Of a stretch of 38,804 nt of DNA, positions 27,512 through 36,875 are shown in pieces (the first letter of the stretch is position 1; every line of letters starts with the position of its first letter). A program made the position numbers and the translations under genes. Location of the stretch: NCBI GenBank assembly GCA_019510405.1, contig JAEKKK010000119.1:1-38804 (forward strand). The letters are read 5' to 3'. The notes beneath the pieces were generated by a model. That model was given only the letters and a program-made list of their open reading frames with translations, ran no database searches and was not told the origin of the DNA. The stretch is from Gemmatimonadota bacterium. Its GTDB lineage: Bacteria; Gemmatimonadota; Gemmatimonadetes; Gemmatimonadales; Gemmatimonadaceae.

Positions 27512-28371
27512 TCCCTCCCGCCCTCGCCACCGCGTACGCCTTCGTCCTCGGGCTCTGCGTCGGCTCCTTCCTCAACGTTTGCATCGCCCGTTGGCCGCAC
27601 GACCTGAGTGTGGTCCGCCCGCGCTCACGCTGCCCGAAGTGCGGGCATCAGCTCGCGTGGTTCGAGAACATCCCGCTTCTGAGCTGGATCGTGCTGCGCG
27701 CCCGCTGCCGCTGCTGCGACGAGCCGATCTCCGCGATCTATCCCGGTATCGAGCTCCTCGTCGGCGTTCTGTGGGCGGTCATCGTTCACCAGTACGGCGC
27801 GACCTTCACCGCACTCCGCCTCGGCCTCTTCGTCACGCTGCTTCTTGGCGTCGCGATCACCGATCTGCAGCACTATCTGATTCCCGACGGCTACACCATC
27901 ACGGGACTCATCACGATGCTCGCCGGCGCGCTGCTCGCGCCCTTCCTCGGCGAGTCCACGATCTTCGCCGGACCGTTCGACGCCCTCGTCGGCGCCTGCG
28001 CCGGCGCGGGACTCATCGCCATCGTCGGCTGGCTTGGCGAGGCGGCACTCGGCCGCGAAGCGATGGGCATGGGCGACATGACCCTCATGGCCTTCGTCGG
28101 CGCCGCGCTCGGACCGGCGCGTGCCATCGCTACCATCTTCGTCGGCGCGACCATCGGCGCGGTCGCGTTCCTCGCCATCGTATACCCGATCGCGATGCTG
28201 CGCCGCGGTCGCGGCCGGAGCGCGAGCCAGACCGAGCTCGCACTTGACGCGGCGCCGGATAAGCTGCGGCTCCCGCTCGTCCCCTTCGGCGTCTTCCTCG
28301 CTCCTGCCGCCGTCGTGATGCTCATCTGGGGCGAGCGCCTCCTCGGCCGCGTCTTCCTCACTCCCTACTGA
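27508..28371 (+). CDS. pilD: Prepilin peptidase (A24 type IV leader peptidase/N-methyltransferase)
   Basis: GSFLNVCIARWPHDLSVVRPRSRCPKCGHQLAWFENIPLLSWIVLRARCRCC; TDLQHYLIPDGYT; GMGDMTLMAFVGAALG. Confidence 0.93.
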   Translation: MIPPALATAYAFVLGLCVGSFLNVCIARWPHDLSVVRPRSRCPKCGHQLAWFENIPLLSWIVLRARCRCCDEPISAIYPGIELLVGVLWAVIVHQYGATFTALRLGLFVTLLLGVAITDLQHYLIPDGYTITGLITMLAGALLAPFLGESTIFAGPFDALVGACAGAGLIAIVGWLGEAALGREAMGMGDMTLMAFVGAALGPARAIATIFVGATIGAVAFLAIVYPIAMLRRGRGRSASQTELALDAAPDKLRLPLVPFGVFLAPAAVVMLIWGERLLGRVFLTPY

Positions 28372-28513
28372 ACGCGCGAGCGGCGCGCAGCCGAACGCGC
28401 GCCACTGGGGTAGGAAACCGCATCGCGACGCACTGCGTACGCACCGCAGCAGCGCCTGTCGCGGCTGGTGCCGGGCGTGTTCCTTGCGCCCGCGGCGCCG
28501 GGGTGTTCGCATT

Positions 28514-28542
28514 CCCTCATTCCCGCATCCCCTCATTCCCGC
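28514..28542 (+). repeat. Short direct repeat in front of the Clp-like gene
   Basis: CCCTCATTCCCGC (28514-28526) and CCCTCATTCCCGC (28530-28542), identical, 16-bp period, ending 1 bp before the probable ATG. Confidence 0.7.
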
Positions 28543-28543
28543 G

Positions 28544-29722
28544 ATGATCGACGATTCCTTCCACTCCGAACGCATCGACTCCGGCGCCCTCGCGCGGTTC
28601 ACGCGCGACCTCACCGCCGACGCGCGTGCCGGCCGGCTCGAGCAGGTTCGCTGCCGCGACGAGGAGATCGCTCGCACCATCGACATCCTCCTCCGGCAGG
28701 GCAAGAACAACCCGGCGCTCGTCGGCGCCGCCGGTGTCGGAAAGACCGCCATCGCCGAAGGGCTCGCGCAGCGCATCGCGGCGGGGTCGGTCCCCATCGC
28801 CATGCGTGAGCTGCGCCTCCTCTCGCTCGACTCCGTCGCGCTCCTCGCCGGCACTACGTACCGTGGGCAGTACGAGGAGCGCCTGCGCGCGCTCGTCGCC
28901 GAGACGAGCAGCGCGGGCGACGTACTCCTCTTCGTCGACGAGATGCACAACCTGATCGGGCAGGGCAGCGCCAGCGGCTCCGCCATGGACGCCGCCAACA
29001 TGCTCAAGCCCGCCCTCGCGCGCGGCGACTTCCGCATGCTCGGCGCTACGACGGACGAGGAGTATGAGCGCTGGATCCTCGGCGACCCCGCCCTCGAGCG
29101 ACGCTTCCAGAAGATCGCCGTCCGTGAGCTCTCCCCGGCGGAGACACTCGAGATCTTGCGCACGCGGATTCCGTCGCTCGCATTGCACCATCACGTCGTC
29201 ATCACCGACGCGGCCATCCGCGCCGCCATCGAGCTCACCGATATCTGGGTGCCCGAGCGCCGTCGTCCGGACAAGGCCATCGACGCGCTCGACGAGGCAT
29301 GCGCACACACGCAGGCCACCGCGACATTTTCGCCCCATCTCGAGTCGCTCATCGCGCGTCGCCGCGCCTGGCGCCGGCGCGCACCATCCGACGCGGCGAA
29401 TGCTCCGCGCGGCACCGGCAGTGAGAACATCGATCGCATCGCGCGCGACGGCTTCGCCGTCCTGGAACGGCTCGGCGCGGAGATCGAAGACGCGTTGACG
29501 CGCCCCGCGCCGGTCGAGAGCTTCGCCGATCGTCCCGCCACGGCGCGCGCCGCGGCACCGGCCGCGCCTCCTGCGCCGGAGGAGCCGACCGGCGCCGACC
29601 GCGCCGCGCTCGACATCGAGTTGGAGCGCCAGCTGCTCGACGAGGGAATCGTCGTGCGCGGCCACGACGTTGCACGCGTCGTCGGCCTCATGATCGGCCG
29701 TACCGTCGAGTGGGAGGAGTGA
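28544..29722 (+). CDS. Clp-family AAA+ ATPase with only the D1-type module
   Basis: GAAGVGKTAIAEGLAQRI, GTTYRGQYEERL, VLLFVDEMHNLIG, LERRFQKIAV, ERRRPDKAIDALDEACA; ends VRGHDVARVVGLMIGRTVEWEE where ClpA/B/C would continue into D2; no N-terminal Clp_N repeats. Confidence 0.85.
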   Translation: MIDDSFHSERIDSGALARFTRDLTADARAGRLEQVRCRDEEIARTIDILLRQGKNNPALVGAAGVGKTAIAEGLAQRIAAGSVPIAMRELRLLSLDSVALLAGTTYRGQYEERLRALVAETSSAGDVLLFVDEMHNLIGQGSASGSAMDAANMLKPALARGDFRMLGATTDEEYERWILGDPALERRFQKIAVRELSPAETLEILRTRIPSLALHHHVVITDAAIRAAIELTDIWVPERRRPDKAIDALDEACAHTQATATFSPHLESLIARRRAWRRRAPSDAANAPRGTGSENIDRIARDGFAVLERLGAEIEDALTRPAPVESFADRPATARAAAPAAPPAPEEPTGADRAALDIELERQLLDEGIVVRGHDVARVVGLMIGRTVEWEE

Positions 29723-30999
29723 CCGTGCGCCACTCGCCATTCGTCGTGCTCGGTGCGGTACTGCTCTTCACCGCGTGCAGGCCCGGCGGCGATGCCGCCG
29801 GCAACGGCCCGTACGCGCGCGAAGTCGCCGATGCCGTCCCGCGCATCGAGAAAGCGACGGGCCTGAAGTTCAAGACGCCGCCAAAGGTCGAGGCGCGCAC
29901 CAAGCAGCAGGTGAAGGACTTCCTCCTCGCGAAGTTCAACGAGGACGCGCCGTCCAAGGAGATTGCCGGCGAGGAGAAGGCGTACAAGCTGCTCGGGCTC
30001 ATCCCCGATTCGATGGATCTGCGCACCTTCTACCTGCGCGTCCTCGGCGAGCAGGTCGCGGGGTATTACGACCCGAAGGCAAAGACGCTGTACGTCGTGG
30101 AGGCGGCGAAGACCGACGAGGAGAAGCTCGCCGCCAACGTCACCATCACGCACGAGCTGGTGCACGCGCTGCAGGATCAGTACGCGAACCTCGACTCCAT
30201 TCAGAAGTCGAACGCGAACAGCGATCGTCTCGCCGCCGCGCAGGCGCTGATCGAGGGCGAAGCGCAGTTCGAGCAGATCTCGATCATGCTCGGCGGCGCC
30301 GATCAGCTGGAGTCGCGGCTGCCAGGCTCGTGGAATCGCATTCGCGAGGAGATTCGCAACCGGCAGGATCAGATGCCGGTCTTCAACGAAGCGCCGATGG
30401 TGATCCAGGAGACGCTGCTCTTCCCGTATCTGAGCGGCGCCGAGTTCGTGAACCGCGTCAAGGAGAAGAAGGGCAACGTCAACCTCTTCTCCGACGTCCC
30501 ACGCTCCACCGAGCAGGTGATGCACCCGGGGAAGTTCCTGAGCACCCCGGCCGACGAGCCGACCACCGTCACTCTCCCCGCGCCGCGTGGCGCGACGAAG
30601 GTCTACGAGAACGACATGGGAGAGTTCGGGACGCGTCTGGCGCTATACCGCTACCTGAAGGATCCGGCCATGTCGGCGCGCGCCGCCGAAGGGTGGGATG
30701 GCGATCGCTTCATGGTGGTCGAGGGGAAGGGCGGCACGGGCATCGTGTGGGCGCTCGTCTGGGACTCCGCGATCGACGCGGCGGAGTTCTCCGATGCGCT
30801 CTCACGCGTCGTACGTCTCCGCACGGCTGCGTCCGAGCGCACCGTGCCCGGAGGAGGGGCCACCTTCGCGAGCAAGGGGCGCACGGTCTCGATCCTGCCG
30901 CGCAGCATCGGCGATCGTGCGCTCGTGATCTACAGCGATCTCCCCGACGCGATGGGGAGCAGCGTCGTCGATCCCGCCGGAATTACCCTCGGGAAGTGA
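29719..30999 (+). CDS. Putative lipoprotein zinc metallopeptidase (HELVH...EGEA)
   Basis: VVLGAVLLFTACRPGGD lipobox; ITHELVHALQDQYANLDS with downstream ALIEGEAQFEQ; GTG start in GTGA overlap with the Clp-like gene. Confidence 0.75.
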   Translation: MTVRHSPFVVLGAVLLFTACRPGGDAAGNGPYAREVADAVPRIEKATGLKFKTPPKVEARTKQQVKDFLLAKFNEDAPSKEIAGEEKAYKLLGLIPDSMDLRTFYLRVLGEQVAGYYDPKAKTLYVVEAAKTDEEKLAANVTITHELVHALQDQYANLDSIQKSNANSDRLAAAQALIEGEAQFEQISIMLGGADQLESRLPGSWNRIREEIRNRQDQMPVFNEAPMVIQETLLFPYLSGAEFVNRVKEKKGNVNLFSDVPRSTEQVMHPGKFLSTPADEPTTVTLPAPRGATKVYENDMGEFGTRLALYRYLKDPAMSARAAEGWDGDRFMVVEGKGGTGIVWALVWDSAIDAAEFSDALSRVVRLRTAASERTVPGGGATFASKGRTVSILPRSIGDRALVIYSDLPDAMGSSVVDPAGITLGK

Positions 31000-33535
31000 C
31001 CGCGTCGTCCGTCGGCTCGGGATGCACGCCGTTTTCCATCGACGGCCCATCGGGAGATACGACGGACGACACCGATGCGCCGGGCTCCGTCGCCACCGGG
31101 AGCTGAGCCGCGTTCTCGGTGTGGCTGCCGCCGAGTGCCCGTGCGTCGTCCGGCGGAGCCGTGTCACTCTCGGCGGGCGGCAGGAGCGTGAGCCGGAGCA
31201 CCTCGTCCATTCGCTCCACGAAGGTGAACGTCACTTGCGCCTTCACCTCGTCCGGCACGTCGCGCAGATCCTTCTCGTTCGCCTTCGGCATGATCAGCTG
31301 TCGCAGGCCGGCGCGATAGGCTGCGAGAACTTTCTCTTTCACCCCACCAATTTCCAGCACCTTGCCGCGTAGCGTCACCTCGCCCGTCATTGCGACGTCA
31401 CGCCGCACCGGGCGGTAGGAAAGAGCGCTGGCAATCGCCAACGTCAGCGTGATCCCCGCGCTCGGTCCGTCCTTCGGGATCGCACCCGCCGGCAGGTGTA
31501 CGTGGATGTCGAAGTCCTTGAACGCCGAGTCGGGGATGCCGATCTGCGCCGCGCGTGACCGCACGTACGAGTACGCCGCGTCCACGCTCTCGCGCATCAC
31601 GTCGCCGAGCTGGCCGGTGACGGTGAGCCGTCCACTGCCGGGCATGCGCAGCGCCTCGATGACCATGAGGTCACCGCCCGTGGCCGTCCACGCCAGGCCG
31701 GTGACGACGCCGATCTCGGGGATCAACTCCGCTTCCTCGACCGCGTAGCGTGGAATGCCGAGGATCTCCTCGACCTTTTCCATGTCGATGACCCACGCTC
31801 CCTCCTCGCCCTCCGCCTTGCGGCGCGCACGCTTCCGCATGATCGCCGCGAGGTTGCGCTCGAAGTTCCGCAATCCGGCCTCGCGCGAGTAGCGGTTGGA
31901 GATGAACGAGAGCGACTCGTCGGTGAACTGGATGTCGGTGTCGCTGATTCCGTGCTCCTCGAGCAGCCGGGGCAGCAGATACCGCCACGCGATCTCGACC
32001 TTCTCCTCCACCGTGTAGCCGGCGATCCGGATGATCTCCATCCGGTCGCGCAGCGGGGCAGGGATGTCGAACAGGCTGTTCGCCGTGCAGATGAACAGCG
32101 CACCCGAAAGGTCGAACGGCAGGTTCAGGTAGTGGTCCACGAACTCGTCGTTCTGGTTCGGGTCCAGCACCTCGAGCATCGCCGCGGTGGGGTCCCCGGA
32201 GGGGCCCCCACCACTCATCTTATCAATTTCGTCGATCATCAGCACAGGATCCTTCACCTGCACGCGGCGCAGCGCCTGGATCAGCATGCCGGGCAGCGCG
32301 CCGACGTACGTGCGGCGATGCCCGCGGATCTCCGCCTCATCGCGCACGCCGCCCACCGAGATGCGATAGAACTCACGCCCGATCGCGCCGGCGATCGCTT
32401 CACCGAGTGAGGTTTTCCCCGTGCCCGGGGGCCCTACAAAACACAGGATGGGGCCGTGGGGGTCTCCGCCGCGCAGCTTGCGCACGGCGAGGAACTCGAT
32501 GATCCGCTCCTTGGCCTCGCTCAGGCCGTAGTGTCGCGCATCGAGGGTTTCTTCGACCTTCTTGAGCGCGATCTCCTCGTCGCCTGAGCGCTTGTTCCAC
32601 GGCAAGGCGAGGATCCAGTCGAGGTACGTGCGGATGACCTGATATTCGCTCGACGCGGGCGACAGCTGGCGCAACCGCTCGGTCTCGCGCCGCGCTTCCT
32701 GGCCCACGCGCTCGGGGAGCTTCGCCTCGTCGATCTTCTTGAGCAGCTCGACCGCTTCCTTCTCGCCTGGGTCGGCCTCGCCCAGCTCCGCCTGGATCGC
32801 CCGCAGCTGCTGGCGCAGGTAGAACTCGCGCTGATGCTGCTCGATCTTGATCTCGGTCTGGCGCTTCACGTCCTCCATCACTCGCGCGCGCGCCACTTCG
32901 CGCTCGAGGCGGTTGAGGATGAAGCGGAGCCGCTGGCCGACGTCGAGCCGCTGCAGCACCTCGTCCTTGTCCGAGATGCGGAAGTTCATGTTCGTCGCGG
33001 CCAGGTCGGCGAACCGCCCCGGGTCCGAGACGTTCATCTTGAGGATTGCCGGCACTTCGTCCGGGATCCGATCCACGAGCTCGGCCAGCGTCTCCGCCGC
33101 CGACACCACGCGCGTCACCAGATCGTCGAGTTCGGCCGGGTCCGCCGGCGTCTCCTTCGCCGCACGGATCGACGCCACTGGGTACGGCTCCGTCCGGTCG
33201 ATCCCCTCGACCACGATGCGCCGCAGTCCCTGCAGGGTGATCTGGACGGTGTCGCCGGGAAGGTTGATCCGCTCGTGCACGCGTGCCGCCACGCCCACGC
33301 GGCCGATGAAGCGCTGCGAGTCGATCGGGTCGTCGTGGTCTCCGCCGGCCACCACGAGCGCCACCACCAGCCCGGCCTCTTCGTGCCCGCGCAGCAACGC
33401 GAGATTCTCTGGCGCTCCCATCTGTACTGCGATCGTGCCGAGTGGGTAAACGATCGTCGACCGCAGCGCCATGAGCGGCAGCGTCGGGGGGAGCTCGGAC
33501 TTCAGAATCTCTTCCTTGCGCTGTGGCTTCGGCAT
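30983..33535 (-). CDS. lon: ATP-dependent protease Lon
   Basis: LPLMALRSTIVYPLGTIAVQ; GPPGTGKTSLGEAIAGAIGREFYRISVGGVRDEAEIRGHRRTYVGALPG; DGPSAGITLTLAIASAL; MTGEVTLRGKVLEIGGVKEKVLAAYRAGL. Confidence 0.97.
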   Translation of the reverse strand: MPKPQRKEEILKSELPPTLPLMALRSTIVYPLGTIAVQMGAPENLALLRGHEEAGLVVALVVAGGDHDDPIDSQRFIGRVGVAARVHERINLPGDTVQITLQGLRRIVVEGIDRTEPYPVASIRAAKETPADPAELDDLVTRVVSAAETLAELVDRIPDEVPAILKMNVSDPGRFADLAATNMNFRISDKDEVLQRLDVGQRLRFILNRLEREVARARVMEDVKRQTEIKIEQHQREFYLRQQLRAIQAELGEADPGEKEAVELLKKIDEAKLPERVGQEARRETERLRQLSPASSEYQVIRTYLDWILALPWNKRSGDEEIALKKVEETLDARHYGLSEAKERIIEFLAVRKLRGGDPHGPILCFVGPPGTGKTSLGEAIAGAIGREFYRISVGGVRDEAEIRGHRRTYVGALPGMLIQALRRVQVKDPVLMIDEIDKMSGGGPSGDPTAAMLEVLDPNQNDEFVDHYLNLPFDLSGALFICTANSLFDIPAPLRDRMEIIRIAGYTVEEKVEIAWRYLLPRLLEEHGISDTDIQFTDESLSFISNRYSREAGLRNFERNLAAIMRKRARRKAEGEEGAWVIDMEKVEEILGIPRYAVEEAELIPEIGVVTGLAWTATGGDLMVIEALRMPGSGRLTVTGQLGDVMRESVDAAYSYVRSRAAQIGIPDSAFKDFDIHVHLPAGAIPKDGPSAGITLTLAIASALSYRPVRRDVAMTGEVTLRGKVLEIGGVKEKVLAAYRAGLRQLIMPKANEKDLRDVPDEVKAQVTFTFVERMDEVLRLTLLPPAESDTAPPDDARALGGSHTENAAQLPVATEPGASVSSVVSPDGPSMENGVHPEPTDDAVTSRG

Positions 33536-33709
33536 GGGCTCTAAGGTAACTGCGGATTTAAAGCGCGGGCACCGGGACCTAGGGCAGTGCGCGCACAAAT
33601 GAGTGCGCAGGCTCTGGCAGACGACCATGTGCGACAAGCGTTTCCGGACTGAGCCGCTTTCTATAGGCTCGCTTGTTCCAAGCCCGCTCCGCGCCTACGT
33701 TTAAAGGCT

Positions 33710-35071
33710 ATGTTTGACGAGCTCTCAGAGAAACTGGAGGCCGCCTTTGCGCGGCTGCGTGGCCGCGGCGTCCTGACCGAAGCGGACATCAAGGAAGGAC
33801 TGCGCGAGGTGCGCCGCGTCCTCCTCGAGGCCGACGTCAACTTCGCCCTCACCCGCGAGTTCCTCGAGCGCGTCGAGAAGAAGGCGGTTGGCGTCACGCA
33901 GCTCAAGACGGTCTCGCCCGCGCAGCAGCTGGTGAAGGTCGTCTACGACGAGCTCACTGCCATGCTCGGCGAGCGTCGCGAAGGTTTGAAGTTGAGCTCG
34001 GTGCCGCCCACCGTCGTCATGATGGTCGGGCTGCAAGGCTCCGGTAAGACGACCACCGCTGCGAAGCTGGCGCGAAAGCTCAAGGCCGAGGGGCGCCAGA
34101 CGCGCCTCATCGCCGCCGACGTCTATCGACCCGCGGCGATCGACCAGCTCGAGACACTCGGCCAGCAGCTCGACATTCCGGTCTACGCCGAGCGCGGACA
34201 CCAGGACGTCATCAAAATCGCCCGCAATGGCATCGATCAGGCGCGCCGCGGCCGCGATCGCGTCGTGATCGTCGACACCGCCGGCCGCCTGCAGATCGAC
34301 GACGACATGATGGCGGAGCGCGAGAAGCTCAAGGCCGCCATCAAGCCCGACGAGATCCTCCTCGTCGCCGACGGCATGACGGGCCAGGACGCCGTGAAGA
34401 TCGCGCAAGGCTTCGACGCGCGGCTCGACGTCACCGGCGTGATCCTCACCAAGATGGACGGCGATGCGCGCGGTGGCGCCGCGCTCTCGATCTACGGCGT
34501 CCTCAAGAAGCCGATCAAGTACATCGGCGTCGGTGAGAAGACCGATGCGCTCGAGGATTTCCATCCGGACCGGATGGCGGGCCGCATCCTTCAGCAGGGC
34601 GACATCGTGTCGCTCGTCGAGAAGGCGCAGGGCGCGTTCGACGAGGACGTCGCCCGCAAGATGGAGAAGAAGGTCCGCAAGGAGGGGATGGACCTCGAGG
34701 ACTTCCTCACCGCGATGAAGCAGATGGAGAAGCTCGGACCGCTCGAGGGGCTGCTGAAGATGCTCCCCGGCGTGAACAGCAAGATGCTCAAGCAGGTGAA
34801 GGATGCGCAGGCGGCGGATCCGAAGCGCATGAAGCACCTCGAGGCGATCGTCCTCTCGATGACGAAGGAGGAGCGCAAGAAGCCCGAGCTGATGAACGGC
34901 TCGCGCCGCGCGCGCGTCGCGAAGGGCAGCGGACGCTCGATCCAGGAAGTGAATCGCCTCCTCGAGCAGTTCCGCGAGATGCAGAAGATGATGAAGAAGG
35001 TCGCCGGCGGCGGTGGCCCCGGTGGCGGACGCCGCATGATGCCGCCCGGCATGTTCGGCGGACTTCGCTGA
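33710..35071 (+). CDS. ffh: Signal recognition particle protein Ffh
   Basis: GLQGSGKTTTAAKLARKLKAEGRQTRLIAADVYRPAAIDQLETLG; VDTAGRLQIDDDMM; TKMDGDARGGAALSI; Met-rich M domain. Confidence 0.97.
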   Translation: MFDELSEKLEAAFARLRGRGVLTEADIKEGLREVRRVLLEADVNFALTREFLERVEKKAVGVTQLKTVSPAQQLVKVVYDELTAMLGERREGLKLSSVPPTVVMMVGLQGSGKTTTAAKLARKLKAEGRQTRLIAADVYRPAAIDQLETLGQQLDIPVYAERGHQDVIKIARNGIDQARRGRDRVVIVDTAGRLQIDDDMMAEREKLKAAIKPDEILLVADGMTGQDAVKIAQGFDARLDVTGVILTKMDGDARGGAALSIYGVLKKPIKYIGVGEKTDALEDFHPDRMAGRILQQGDIVSLVEKAQGAFDEDVARKMEKKVRKEGMDLEDFLTAMKQMEKLGPLEGLLKMLPGVNSKMLKQVKDAQAADPKRMKHLEAIVLSMTKEERKKPELMNGSRRARVAKGSGRSIQEVNRLLEQFREMQKMMKKVAGGGGPGGGRRMMPPGMFGGLR

Positions 35072-35210
35072 CGCCTTTTCTCACGTCCAGGTACTCACTA
35101 CCCGCTACTCGCTACTAGCTTTTGTAGTTCGTTGTCCCCCTGGGTGCGCACCGGAAATGCCGGCGTCGCGAGGAGCCCAGCGCAGCACGAAACACCATTG
35201 GAGAACACAA

Positions 35211-35534
35211 ATGGCCGTCAAGATTCGCCTTCGTCGTGTTGGTCGTAAGAAGGCCCCCATGTATCGCATCGTCGTCGCCGATTCCAAGAGCCCGCGCGAC
35301 GGCAAGTTCATCGAGATCGTCGGCCAGTATCAGCCGCGCACGGGGGACCAGCCGCTCAACCTCGACACGGCGCGCATCCACCACTGGCTCGACGTCGGCG
35401 CGCAGCCGACCGACACGGTGCGCTCGCTGCTCCGCAAGGCGGGCGTGCTGAAGCAGCGCCACGAGGCGCGCCTCGCGAACAAGCTGCAGGCGGCCGCAGT
35501 TCCCGTCGCCGAGTCCAAGTCCGAAGAGGCGTAA
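35211..35534 (+). CDS. rpsP: 30S ribosomal protein S16
   Basis: MAVKIRLRRVGRKKAPMYRIVVADSKSPRDGKFIEIVGQYQP; GGAG ribosome-binding site upstream. Confidence 0.97.
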   Translation: MAVKIRLRRVGRKKAPMYRIVVADSKSPRDGKFIEIVGQYQPRTGDQPLNLDTARIHHWLDVGAQPTDTVRSLLRKAGVLKQRHEARLANKLQAAAVPVAESKSEEA

Positions 35535-35545
35535 CCCTCGGCCCG

Positions 35546-36088
35546 ATGACGACGCCCGCGTTCATCATCGTCGGGCGGGTCCGCAAGGCTCACGGCATCC
35601 GCGGCGAGGTCGTCGTGGAACCGATCACCGATGCGCCGGACGCGATCTTCGCGTCCGGCCATCGTGTTTTTGCGGGCACCGCCAGCGGCGACATCGCGCC
35701 GAACCGCGCTGAGCTCCACGTCGATTCGAGTCGTCCGTTCAGCGATGGATATCTGATCGCGTTCGCCGAGGTGCCGGACCGCAACGCGGCCGAGACCTGG
35801 CGCGGGCGCTACCTTCTCGTGCCGGCCGACGAGCTTCCGCCCCCCGCCGACGACGAGGTCTACGTGCACGAGCTGCCGGGCATGCGCGTCGAGCTGTCGG
35901 ACGGGCAACTGATCGGTAGCGTCGAGGAGACCTACGAGCTCCCCCAGGGGCTCGCCATCGACGTGCGCCGCGCGCCGCCGCGCGAGCGCGAGACCATCCT
36001 GTTGCAGTTCGACGAGCGTACGATCGCGTCAGTCGACCGCGACACGCGCGTGATCGTCGTGACGCCGCCCGAGGGACTGCTCGAGTGA
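35546..36088 (+). CDS. rimM: Ribosome maturation factor RimM
   Basis: IIVGRVRKAHGIRGEVVVEPITDAPD... PRC-barrel C-terminus; position between rpsP and trmD. Confidence 0.92.
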   Translation: MTTPAFIIVGRVRKAHGIRGEVVVEPITDAPDAIFASGHRVFAGTASGDIAPNRAELHVDSSRPFSDGYLIAFAEVPDRNAAETWRGRYLLVPADELPPPADDEVYVHELPGMRVELSDGQLIGSVEETYELPQGLAIDVRRAPPRERETILLQFDERTIASVDRDTRVIVVTPPEGLLE

Positions 36089-36756
36089 AGATCAACGTCG
36101 TCACGATCTTTCCCGAGTTCTTCGCCGCGCTTCGCCTGAGCATCCCGGCGCGGGCCGCCGGCGCCGGCCTGGTCGACTACCGGATCGTCGACCTGCGCGA
36201 TCACACCCACGACCGGCATCGCACCGTCGACGACTATCCCTATGGCGGCGGGGCAGGGATGGTCATGAAGCCCGAGCCCTTCTTCGAGGCCGTCGACGCG
36301 CTCGCGCCCACCGGGCCGATCGTCCTGATGAGCGCGCGCGGCCGGCGCTTCGTGCAGGCCGATGCGGTGCGGTACGCCGCGGAGCCCGAGCTCACCTTCC
36401 TCTGCGGCCACTACAAGGACGTGGACCAGCGCGTAGCGGACCATCTCGCCACCGAAGAGCTCTCGCTGGGGGACTTCGTGCTGACGGGTGGCGAACCCGC
36501 CGCGCTGGCCGTCATCGACGCCACCGTGCGGCTGCTTCCGGGGGCGATGAGCGATCAGGAGAGCGCCTTCGGCGACTCGTTCTGGGAGCGGGGACTGTCC
36601 GCGCCAAGCTACACCCGTCCGCCGGAGTTCCGCGGATTTCGTGTTCCCGACGTGCTCCTGTCGGGTGATCATGGGAAGATCGCGCGCTGGCGAATCACAG
36701 AGGGAAAAAGGCTCACACGCGACCGTTTGGAGCGCACAGAGTCGTCCGAGGAGTGA
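36085..36756 (+). CDS. trmD: tRNA (guanine-N1)-methyltransferase
   Basis: MKINVVTIFPEFF, DDYPYGGGAGMVMKPEP, LGDFVLTGGEPAALAVIDATVRLLPG, YTRPPEFRGFRVPDVLLSGDHGKIARWR. Confidence 0.95.
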   Translation: MKINVVTIFPEFFAALRLSIPARAAGAGLVDYRIVDLRDHTHDRHRTVDDYPYGGGAGMVMKPEPFFEAVDALAPTGPIVLMSARGRRFVQADAVRYAAEPELTFLCGHYKDVDQRVADHLATEELSLGDFVLTGGEPAALAVIDATVRLLPGAMSDQESAFGDSFWERGLSAPSYTRPPEFRGFRVPDVLLSGDHGKIARWRITEGKRLTRDRLERTESSEE

Positions 36757-36799
36757 CGCGACGAGGCGTGTGAGGGTGCATGGGCGGCAGGGTTTTTTC

Positions 36800-36827
36800 T
36801 TGACAGCGCGGGCCGTCCTGCCAATCT
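36800..36827 (+). promoter_or_regulatory. Possible sigma70-type promoter upstream of the barrel gene
   Basis: TTGACA (36800-36805) with weak -10 CAATCT (36822-36827), 16-bp spacing; preceded by TTTTTT. Confidence 0.35.
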
Positions 36828-36875
36828 TGCGCCGCCCGCGCCCGCTTCGCGGTCTCTCCCCACTCCCCCGTCGCG

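Noticed and set aside
28514-28542. Possible CRISPR fragment
   Set aside because: Only two 13-bp repeats with a 3-bp gap and no spacers or cas genes.
27625-29163. 512-aa minus-strand ORF spanning pilD and the Clp-like gene
   Set aside because: Antisense of two well-supported genes with shadow-ORF composition; no recognisable domain.
33583-33610. GCGCAC-aaatga-GTGCGC inverted repeat between lon and ffh as a heat-shock operator
   Set aside because: Only 6-bp arms and no match to CIRCE or another known heat-shock element; likely chance in GC-rich DNA.
36409-36441. Unusual TrmD motif CGHYKDVDQRV instead of CGRYEGVDERV
   Set aside because: Similar GHYKG-type variants exist in some bacterial lineages to my knowledge, and the rest of the enzyme looks intact; not distinctive enough without an alignment.
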